From positions 1 through 17,739 of the forward strand of contig CAMHDC010000007.1 in NCBI GenBank assembly GCA_946183765.1: a stretch of DNA of 17,739 nt, in the 5' to 3' direction. The translations under genes and the position numbers were made by a program. Shown piece by piece: positions 1-5,860 of the stretch. A model generated the notes under the pieces. It was given only the letters and a program-made list of their open reading frames with translations. It had not been told where the DNA came from and ran no database searches. The first letter of the stretch is position 1. Every line of letters starts with the position of its first letter. Source of the stretch: an uncultured Clostridia bacterium (lineage in GTDB: Bacteria > Bacillota > Clostridia > Christensenellales > CAG-138).

Positions 1-44
1 ACAAAAGGTATAACACACTAGACCTTGCGAGCAAGATCGTGTGC
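1..44 (-). other. Probable MOBV-type origin of transfer (oriT, nic region)
   Basis: Read on the minus strand, positions 20 to 8 spell TAGTGTGTTATAC. As I recall it, this is the nic region of pMV158, where the MobM relaxase cuts TAGTGTG/TTA. Here the cut would fall between positions 14 and 13. Just 5' of it lies the expected inverted repeat: CACAC/GTGTG arms (14-18 with 39-43) enclosing an 8-bp stem (21-28 with 31-38, one G-T wobble on the nicked strand) and a 2-base loop. The pMV158 oriT has the same order of CACAC arm, stem, TAGTGTG and TTATAC. A MOBV (Mob_Pre) relaxase gene usually follows the nic site in the direction of transfer, which here points out of the window to the left. The sequence match and fold are seen; function as an oriT is inferred. 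Confidence 0.72.
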
Positions 45-74
45 CAAAGGCAGGCTTTCCCAGCCCTCCTTTGG
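44..74. repeat. Hairpin next to the putative oriT
   Basis: CCAAAGG (44-50) pairs with CCTTTGG (68-74). The stem continues with AGG (52-54) against CCT (65-67) after a one-base bulge. It directly abuts the oriT inverted repeat and belongs to a run of three hairpins at the window edge. It may be an accessory relaxosome site or an RNA structure. No T-tract follows, so it is not a convincing terminator. Confidence 0.5.
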
Positions 75-88
75 AAACCTCCCCCCGG

Positions 89-140
89 ATACCGGCAACC
101 GCATTTCCTCGCGTGAGATCGAAATGCTTTTTGCCGGTAT
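89..140. repeat. Long two-part stem-loop upstream of the oriT
   Basis: ATACCGGCAA (89-98) pairs perfectly with TTGCCGGTAT (131-140). Inside it GCATTTC (101-107) pairs perfectly with GAAATGC (121-127), separated by small internal bulges of 2 and 3 bases. The apical loop (108-120) contains CTC/GAG. On the minus strand it sits just downstream of a GGAGG-aaa-ATG (153 to 142). It could be part of the mobile element's oriT or control region, or a leader structure. The pairing is seen; the role is unknown. Confidence 0.5.
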
Positions 141-205
141 TCATTTTCCTCCGTGTATTACAAAAATGCAAAACCGATTTTTGTGACAAGGGTGGAAAAT
201 GAATA

Positions 206-251
206 AAGCGGATCAGAACTGCACAGCAGGAAGTTTTAATCTGACCCGCTT
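206..251. repeat. Imperfect 12-bp dyad in the 5' region of the nucleoside-hydrolase-like gene
   Basis: AAGCGGATCAGA (206-217) pairs with TCTGACCCGCTT (240-251) with one mismatch. The loop holds a smaller CTGC/GCAG stem. Read on the minus strand the stem is followed by a T-rich run (TTTATTCATTTT), so it could be a weak minus-strand terminator insulating the mobile-element side. It could also be an upstream regulatory dyad. The stretch 145-205, between this dyad and the hairpins, shows no gene or other clear signal. Confidence 0.4.
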
Positions 252-257
252 GGGTTG

Positions 258-267
258 CGCATATGCG
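258..267. promoter_or_regulatory. 10-bp palindrome just upstream of the promoter (possible operator)
   Basis: CGCATATGCG is a perfect palindrome ending 5 bases before the -35 element of the promoter at 273-300. That position suits a regulator binding site. The palindrome is short, however, and no regulator gene is visible, so the role is inferred only. Confidence 0.25.
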
Positions 268-272
268 GTTCC

Positions 273-300
273 TTGCATTCAGCCGCGAATATGGTATACT
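273..300 (+). promoter_or_regulatory. Extended -10 promoter for the plus-strand gene
   Basis: TATACT (295-300) matches the -10 consensus at 5 of 6 positions and is preceded by TGG, giving the TGn extended -10 motif. A weak -35, TTGCAT (273-278), lies 16 bp upstream. Transcription would start near 306-308, leaving a leader of about 60 bases before the ATG at 367. This is the clearest sigma-A-type promoter I see in the window. Confidence 0.55.
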
Positions 301-366
301 GCAGACAGATGAATTTCAAAGAGAAGCCCTTGCCTGGTGCTTCCGATTACAGAGGAGGAATACGGA

Positions 367-1296
367 ATGAAACGCAGTGAGATCCTCGAACGCATGGGGA
401 TGCGTCTTCCCCTGCGCAAGCAGCTGCGCGTCATCGTGTCCAGCGATGTGCGCAATGAGGCGGACGACCAGTTTGCCGTAGCGCACCATCTGCTGACGCC
501 GATGTTCGACGTGCGGGCCGTGGTGGCCGCCCACTATGAGAGCAAGGCCCCCGGCAGCCGCAGCACCATGGAAAAGAGCTACCAGGAGCTGCTCAAGCTC
601 ATGGAGGCCAGCGGCATGGACGACGTGCCGGCTCTGAGGGGCTGCGAGGCGCCGCTGACCGACACGCAGGACGCGCCGGAGAGCGAGGGCGTTGACTTTA
701 TCATTCAGGAGGCGCTGCGGGAGGACCCCCGCCCGCTGTACGTCGCCTGCCAGGGCGCGCTGACGGACGTGGCCGCGGCCATCAACCGCTGCCCGGCGAT
801 TGCGGAGCGGATGAACGTGGTCTGGATCGGCGGCGCCGCCTATCCCGAGGGCGGAGCGGAATTCAACCTGATGCAGGACGTGGCGGCAGCGCAGGTGGTC
901 TTCGGCTCCAAGGTCGGCCTCTGGCAGCTGCCGGTGAATGTTTACGGCACGGCAGAGGTCACCATGGCGGAGCTGGCCTGGAAGGTGCGCCCCTGCGGCA
1001 CCATGGGCCGCTACCTCTTTGACGAGATCGAGGATTACAACTACCACACCGACGAGCCGGACTCCCTGCGCAAGGGCGAGAACTGGAGTTTAGGCGACTC
1101 TCCGGCCATCGCCGCTCTGCTGGGCTGCGACTGGCGGCCCACCTACCACATGGTGAAGGCCCCCTTCATCCGGGACGACATGCGCTATGAGCCCAACCCG
1201 GAGGGCAAGGAGATCCGCCTCTACGACTATGCCGACATCCGGATGCTGCTGGAGGATTTCTTTGCCAAGCTTTCCCTTTGCTACCGCAACTACTGA
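367..1296 (+). CDS. Nucleoside-hydrolase-like protein (IUNH/DUF1593-like)
   Basis: A 309-aa soluble protein, about the length of inosine-uridine nucleoside hydrolases, which cleave N-ribosidic bonds with a Ca2+-bound active site. Family signs are an N-terminal acidic motif SDVRNEADDQFA (residues 26-37), in the place of the usual DxDxGxDD calcium loop, GGAAYPEGGAEFN (155-167) followed by QDVAAAQVVF, and a late GDSPAIAAL (243-251). The NEADD form resembles the NEPDD of DUF1593 proteins more than classical IUNH, so the substrate may not be a nucleoside and could be a ribosyl or other glycoside. A GTG at 337 is in frame. I chose the ATG at 367 because AGAGGAGG (351-358) sits 8 bases upstream. It has its own promoter and converges on the minus-strand operon, ending just before a shared terminator. 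No signal peptide is visible. Confidence 0.82.
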   Translation: MKRSEILERMGMRLPLRKQLRVIVSSDVRNEADDQFAVAHHLLTPMFDVRAVVAAHYESKAPGSRSTMEKSYQELLKLMEASGMDDVPALRGCEAPLTDTQDAPESEGVDFIIQEALREDPRPLYVACQGALTDVAAAINRCPAIAERMNVVWIGGAAYPEGGAEFNLMQDVAAAQVVFGSKVGLWQLPVNVYGTAEVTMAELAWKVRPCGTMGRYLFDEIEDYNYHTDEPDSLRKGENWSLGDSPAIAALLGCDWRPTYHMVKAPFIRDDMRYEPNPEGKEIRLYDYADIRMLLEDFFAKLSLCYRNY

Positions 1297-1304
1297 CCCC
1301 AAAT

Positions 1305-1350
1305 AATCAAGCGGGGCTGTGACGCTTGTCACAGCCCCGCTTGATTTTTT
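1305..1350. terminator. Bidirectional intrinsic terminator between convergent genes
   Basis: A perfect 19-bp stem (1305-1323 with 1328-1346) closes a 4-base loop. On the plus strand it runs into a T-tract (TTGATTTTTT, 1341-1350), a strong terminator for the gene ending at 1296. On the minus strand it lies just past the stop of the glycosyltransferase (1353-1355). It is preceded there by an A-run and followed by the weaker TTATTT, so it probably also ends the long operon. Confidence 0.9.
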
Positions 1351-1352
1351 AC

Positions 1353-2543
1353 TCACTTTTCCAGAAAGCGGACGATGGCGTCCGCCGAAGCCTTCGCTCC
1401 TCCGAGAGAGCGCATATCCTCGCTGAACTCCCGGGCCGTCTCCCGGAAGGAGGGCTCCTCCAGCAGGCGCAGGATGGCAGCCCGCAGGGCATCGGCCGTG
1501 ATGGCCTTCTTGTCAAGGAAGGCCAGACCAAGGCCCTTCTTCTCGATCTGCCCGGCGGTGATGGCCTGCTCGTCCATCTGGGGGATGGCGATCATGGGCA
1601 CTCCGTAATAGATGGCCTCGCCGGTGCCGCCCATGCCGGCGTGGGTGATGAATACCGAGGCCTGGGACAAAATGTCCAGCTGCGGCACCATCTTGCCCAG
1701 CTCCACATTGGCGGGCACGTCATGGAGCGTCTCCGGGTCGATGGCGCCGAGGGCGGCAAAGACGTTGATGTCCAGATCCCGCACGGCGTCAAAGAGGATG
1801 GGATAGTACTCCGGCCAGTTGTTGAAGGCGGTGCCCAAAGAGGAATAGAGCAGGGGCTTGCCGTTCTCGGGGGCCTTCCAGGAGCCGAAGGCGCTGCGCT
1901 TGCCGATCTGCACCCCGGTAAAGATGAAGCTGTCGTCAAAGCTCTCGTAATTGGGGACCAGACGCTTCTGCATCATAACCAGGTTCAAATCGCCCTGACC
2001 GTCAAAGATCTCCTTCACGGTCATTTTGCGGCAGCCGTATTTCTGCACATAGCCCTCGGCGATCTGATCGGCGGCGATGCGCAGAGGGTGATCAGCGGGA
2101 ACGCCGGAGAAGCCCTCCGCCACCGAGTAGCTGTCGTTGGATGGATAGCTGGTATAGAGCATGATGTTGGGGACCTTCAGCGCGTCGGCGGCCATGGTGC
2201 CGGCGATGCCCGCGAAGTCGTGGAGGATGGCGTCGGGCCGGTCCTCCCGCAGGACCTCCAGCACCGTGTCGATGTAGGCACCGGCCTCGTTGAGGAAGAG
2301 GAAGGGCACCACCGCGGCGACGCTGTCCTCCTCACCGCCCTCTTTGTTTTCATTCTGCGGTGCGTGGGAGGCCATCCAGGAGGGCACCGGGACGAACTTG
2401 GCCCCCGTGGGCTCCACGATCCGGCGGAAATCCTCCGTGGTGAAATAGGTCACACGGACGCCCCGCTTCACCAGCTCCGTGACGAAGGAGAGGGTGGGAT
2501 TGACGTGTCCGAAGGCACCGAGAGAAACAACTGCAATATGCAT
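1353..2543 (-). CDS. MGT-family (GT1) glycosyltransferase A
   Basis: A 396-aa GT-B fold enzyme of the macrolide-glycosyltransferase/UDP-glycosyltransferase type. Such enzymes transfer a sugar from a UDP-sugar to small hydrophobic acceptors (macrolides, flavonoids and others) in the cytoplasm. The N-terminal acceptor half has GAFGHVNPTL, with the expected catalytic His13, and a partner Asp109 in ILHDFAG. The C-terminal donor half has SSLGT (234-238) and FITHAGMGGTGEA (298-310), followed by GVPMIAIPQMDEQ, the nucleotide-sugar signature. The start is the ATG at 2543 with GGGG about 8 bases upstream; a longer in-frame extension would run into the GH2 gene. It is the last gene of the operon, 17 bp after the GH2 gene and just before the terminator. 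It is a clear paralogue of the gene at 10243-11421; both share NGKPLLY(S/T)SLG and FNNWPE(Y/F)Y. The acceptor is unknown. Confidence 0.88.
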   Translation of the reverse strand: MHIAVVSLGAFGHVNPTLSFVTELVKRGVRVTYFTTEDFRRIVEPTGAKFVPVPSWMASHAPQNENKEGGEEDSVAAVVPFLFLNEAGAYIDTVLEVLREDRPDAILHDFAGIAGTMAADALKVPNIMLYTSYPSNDSYSVAEGFSGVPADHPLRIAADQIAEGYVQKYGCRKMTVKEIFDGQGDLNLVMMQKRLVPNYESFDDSFIFTGVQIGKRSAFGSWKAPENGKPLLYSSLGTAFNNWPEYYPILFDAVRDLDINVFAALGAIDPETLHDVPANVELGKMVPQLDILSQASVFITHAGMGGTGEAIYYGVPMIAIPQMDEQAITAGQIEKKGLGLAFLDKKAITADALRAAILRLLEEPSFRETAREFSEDMRSLGGAKASADAIVRFLEK

Positions 2544-2560
2544 GAGAATACCCCTTTCTT

Positions 2561-4999
2561 TCAGCAGGCAGAGGCTGCCTGCTCTTGGATTTCGATGGAG
2601 AGCTCCGCGGTTTCCCCGCTTTCCGCGGAAAGGGCAACACGGATCGGGCCGGGGCCGGTCTTTTTCAGGATCAGCTGGGCGCGGCCCTTCCAGGTTTTGC
2701 ATTTGCCCTCGTTGTAATTGAGCAGGGGCTTGGGATCCCCGCTGCCGAAGCCCAGCAGCTGCGCCCCCTCCACCTGCGCGGTGAGCAGCTCGTCCGCGCT
2801 GATGACGGTCCTGCCCTCCCCGTCGGTGATCGAGGCCGTGAGGAAGACAAGCTCCTCCCCTTCGTAATCCTTTTCCAGGCGCAGCACCCGCTCCAGTCCG
2901 GGCGTGTGCAGCGCGAAGCGCCCCAGTTCCAGGCCGTCCCGGTAGGCCACAGCCTCCAGGCTGCCCGGCTCATAGACCGTGTCGAAAAGGGCGCGGCAGA
3001 GTTCCAGGGGGCGGCGGCCCAGACTTTTCCCGTTCACCAGCAGCTCGGCCTCATCGCCGGGAGCGTAGACCTCCACCACCGCGCTCTTTCCCTCGCAGCC
3101 GGGCCAGTCCCAGGCGGCGTCCGCATCGGAGAGGACCCAGGCGGTCTTGATGAGCGTCTCGCCGTAGTGATAGGGGTTCTGAACCGTGATATAGGGCTCC
3201 TGTCTAAGGCCGAAGGCGATCTCCCGGTAGTAAGACAGGGGGCGGCGGATGCCGGTCAGATCCCGGTCGCCGCAGTAGGCCAGCTGGCAGGGGTACTGGG
3301 CGCCGAAGCAGCCCTCCCCGGGCCGGTAGGCGGGGATGCCGATCCCGGCCTCACCGATATAGTCCCAGCCGGTCCATGTGAAATCTCCGATCAAAGCTGG
3401 GAGCTTTTCCACCAGCTCCCAGTTGCGGGCGATCTCGGCCGGGTAGGTCTCGCTGCCCACCATGACCCGGTTGGGGTAGCGGTGGCTGTCCGGCTCATAG
3501 CGGGCGGTCATGTAGTTGTAGCCTGCCACGTCCAGGCTTGCGCAGGCCTTCTCCAGGCGTTCGCTGATGGCCCGATGGCAGACGATCTGATCCATCTTGC
3601 TGTCCATCATACTCATGAAGTCGTTGACGTTCCCCTCGATCTCCCCGGCCTCGCGCATATCCCGGGACAGGTCGGCCAGGATCTCGCCCATCCGGTCACC
3701 GGCGGCGAAGATGCCGTTGATGCCCGCGGTGGTATAGCGCCCCGGGTCCAGCTCTTTCAGCAGCCCCGCGATCTTCGCGCAGGTCTCGCTGCCCGCGTCG
3801 GTACCGATCTCCGGGATCTCGTTGCCCACGGAGTACAGGACCACCGAGGGGTGGTTGAAGTCCTTTCGGACCATGAGGCGGATATCGTTTTCCCAGCTCT
3901 TGTCAAAGTCCAGGGAATAGTCCAGGTCACACTTACTGCGCTGCCACATATCCGAAAACTCGTCCATCACCAGCATGCCCAGCTCGTCGCAGACCCGCAG
4001 CAGGGCCGGGGCCGCCGGGTGGTGGGACATGCGGATGGCGTTGAAGCCGACCTCCTTGAGAAGGGTGATCTGCCGGCGGTGAGCGTCCTCATAGGTGGCC
4101 GCCCCCAGGATGCCGCTGTCGTGATGGATGCAGGCGCCCCGGAGCTTGACGCTCCTGCCGTTGAGGCGCAGGCCCCGGGCCGCGTCCAGAGAGAGGGTGC
4201 GGATGCCGAAGCAGTCCTCCGCCGTGTCTATCGTCTCCCCGTCCTGCGTGAGGCGGCTCTCCACCCGGTAAAGGCTGGGAGACTCCACCGACCAGAGGGC
4301 GGGCTTCGGGACCAGGATCCGCTGGCGCAGGGTCCGCTTTTCCCCTTCCTTCAGGAAGAAAGGGCTTTTTTCCGCAGCTGCCTCTTCGCCCTTCTGATCC
4401 AGGATGCGGCTCACAAGGCAGAGCTTCTTCGCGCCGGGGCCGCGGTTCACCACCTCGGTCTCGACGCGGAGCACCGCCCAGTCCGCATCGGCGGTTTCCG
4501 TGCTGACGCGGACGCCCTCCGGCTGGAGATAGACCGTCTCCGAGTTGAGCAGGTACACATCCCGGTAGATGCCGCTGCCGGAGTACCAGCGGGAATTGGA
4601 CATGCCGGCGTTTTTGACCTGGACGCGGATCTCGTTGTCCCCGGCGTGCAGCCAGGGCGTCAGGTCCACATAGAAGCCGGTGTAGCCATTGGCCTCGCTC
4701 CCGGCCAGCTGCTCATTCACATAGACCATGGCGCGGCAGTAAACGCCCTCCAGCTTCAGAACGTGCCGGCGGGCAAGCTCCGCCTTTTCCAGGCGCAGGA
4801 GCTTGCGGTAGGTATAGTTTCCCCCGCTGCGGTAGCCGGTGTTGCCCTTGTTGGGGCTCATCGAATCCGCCGGGCTCTCGATCATGGCGTCATGGGGCAA
4901 GGTCACGTCCCGGGCGTTTTCCGGAACGCCCCACACCAGTGCGAAGGCGTCCCCGTCGGGCCAGAATTGCCAGCCCTCGTTCCATTTACTCTGCTTCAT
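2561..4999 (-). CDS. Glycoside hydrolase family 2, beta-galactosidase-like
   Basis: An 812-aa retaining glycosidase. It has the GH2 order: sugar-binding jelly roll (about 1-155, with NYTYRK and YSGSGIYRDVYL), Ig-like domain (about 160-270), TIM barrel (about 275-600), then a DUF4982-like Ig domain (about 615-700) and a last beta domain (about 710-805). The acid/base is Glu394 in SVGNEIPE. The nucleophile is most likely Glu517 in VGSETYP, followed by the barrel strand GDFTWTGWDYIGE. There is no signal peptide, so it should act on imported substrate in the cytoplasm. Members of this shape are usually beta-galactosidases, but beta-glucuronidase, arabinopyranosidase or xylosidase activity cannot be excluded. 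The ATG at 4999 is preceded by AGAGG and AAGGGA. It lies 18 bp after the MBL gene. Confidence 0.9.
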   Translation of the reverse strand: MKQSKWNEGWQFWPDGDAFALVWGVPENARDVTLPHDAMIESPADSMSPNKGNTGYRSGGNYTYRKLLRLEKAELARRHVLKLEGVYCRAMVYVNEQLAGSEANGYTGFYVDLTPWLHAGDNEIRVQVKNAGMSNSRWYSGSGIYRDVYLLNSETVYLQPEGVRVSTETADADWAVLRVETEVVNRGPGAKKLCLVSRILDQKGEEAAAEKSPFFLKEGEKRTLRQRILVPKPALWSVESPSLYRVESRLTQDGETIDTAEDCFGIRTLSLDAARGLRLNGRSVKLRGACIHHDSGILGAATYEDAHRRQITLLKEVGFNAIRMSHHPAAPALLRVCDELGMLVMDEFSDMWQRSKCDLDYSLDFDKSWENDIRLMVRKDFNHPSVVLYSVGNEIPEIGTDAGSETCAKIAGLLKELDPGRYTTAGINGIFAAGDRMGEILADLSRDMREAGEIEGNVNDFMSMMDSKMDQIVCHRAISERLEKACASLDVAGYNYMTARYEPDSHRYPNRVMVGSETYPAEIARNWELVEKLPALIGDFTWTGWDYIGEAGIGIPAYRPGEGCFGAQYPCQLAYCGDRDLTGIRRPLSYYREIAFGLRQEPYITVQNPYHYGETLIKTAWVLSDADAAWDWPGCEGKSAVVEVYAPGDEAELLVNGKSLGRRPLELCRALFDTVYEPGSLEAVAYRDGLELGRFALHTPGLERVLRLEKDYEGEELVFLTASITDGEGRTVISADELLTAQVEGAQLLGFGSGDPKPLLNYNEGKCKTWKGRAQLILKKTGPGPIRVALSAESGETAELSIEIQEQAASAC

Positions 5000-5017
5000 A
5001 GTTCCCTTTTCCTCTGC

Positions 5018-5860
5018 TTACCAGTCTTTGGCGATGACCACCGCCGCAAAGTTGGGAGAGAACATTTCCGTCCCGGCCAGGGCGCAGATCCGCGGCTCGC
5101 GGTCGTCGTCCAGGAAGGACGCAAAGGGCTCTCCCTTTTCATAGTCCGCCTCCAGCGCCGCCCGCCGGAACCGCGCCAGATCCCCGTGATCCATGGGCTC
5201 CGGCATGTGTCCTCCCAGATAGCCCTTGACCGGCACGGCGTCGATGCGATCCAGCATGGCAAGATAGCTCTCCTTGCCCGTGGATTCCTGCAGGAACAGC
5301 CAGACAAAGGGGTTCGCGGCGTCGCCCACAAAGAGAAGCTGCTTCTCCCGGTAGTATACGGAGATGCCCCCGGCAGTGTGGCCCGGCGTCTCGATCAGCT
5401 CCAGCGTGGCCCCGCCCAGATCAAAGCTCATGCCCTCCCGGGCCTCCACCAGTCTGCCCGGTCCCATAGCTTCATAGCGGGAGGCGTCGAAATCCTCCGG
5501 CAGGGCGTTGACGGTCTCTCCGGTCTCAAAGTTCACGCTGTGAGACAGGCGCTCGGCGTTGTCGCGGCGCATCTCCGGCGCCGCGTGCTCCCGCGCCAGT
5601 TCCATGTCCTTCGGATGGATGTAGCAGGGCGCGTCAAACTGGGCGTTTCCGCCCATGTGGTCGCAGTGACCGTGGGTGTTGAGGATCAGCAGCGGGAGCC
5701 GGGTGATCTCCTCCACCGCAGCCTTCAGATCCCCCAGGCCGTAGCCGGTGTCGATCAGAGCAGCGCGCTCCGTACCGACGACAAGATAGGAGAAGACGTT
5801 CTCGGGGCTGCCGATGCGATAATAACCGACCCGTTTTTTGATCTGATAATAGGCCATCAT
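5018..5860 (-). CDS. MBL-fold metallo-hydrolase
   Basis: A 280-aa metallo-beta-lactamase-fold protein with a full metal set: LNTHGHCDHMGG (His63, His65, Asp67, His68), His161 in ETPGHTAGG, Asp180 in LFVGDAANP and His218 in YLGGHMP. It should bind two metal ions, usually zinc, and hydrolyse an ester, lactone or thioester. The sequence does not say which. The start ATG (5860-5858) overlaps the stop of the upstream rhamnosidase in an ATGA, with GGGAGGAGG just upstream, so the two are translationally coupled. A second ATG follows immediately and could serve instead. The coupling suggests a role in the same breakdown pathway, for example opening a lactone or ester released from the glycoside; this is inference. 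Confidence 0.86.
   Translation of the reverse strand: MMAYYQIKKRVGYYRIGSPENVFSYLVVGTERAALIDTGYGLGDLKAAVEEITRLPLLILNTHGHCDHMGGNAQFDAPCYIHPKDMELAREHAAPEMRRDNAERLSHSVNFETGETVNALPEDFDASRYEAMGPGRLVEAREGMSFDLGGATLELIETPGHTAGGISVYYREKQLLFVGDAANPFVWLFLQESTGKESYLAMLDRIDAVPVKGYLGGHMPEPMDHGDLARFRRAALEADYEKGEPFASFLDDDREPRICALAGTEMFSPNFAAVVIAKDW

Noticed and set aside
1..144. Open minus-strand frame starting at ATG 144-142 with GGAGG just upstream, running off the left edge without a stop.
   Set aside because: It overlaps the oriT inverted repeat and two other hairpins, its residues look like no family I know, and 47 codons without a stop is weak evidence. It could still be a small leader protein of the mobile element.
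1305..1350. The terminator stem considered as a riboswitch or small RNA.
   Set aside because: A single perfect stem with a 4-base loop and T-tract between convergent genes is fully explained as a terminator.
2544..2702. N-terminal extension of the first glycosyltransferase to 2702.
   Set aside because: It would overlap the GH2 coding region by over 140 bases and adds low-complexity residues before MHIAVVSLGAFGH, the normal family start with its own ribosome site.
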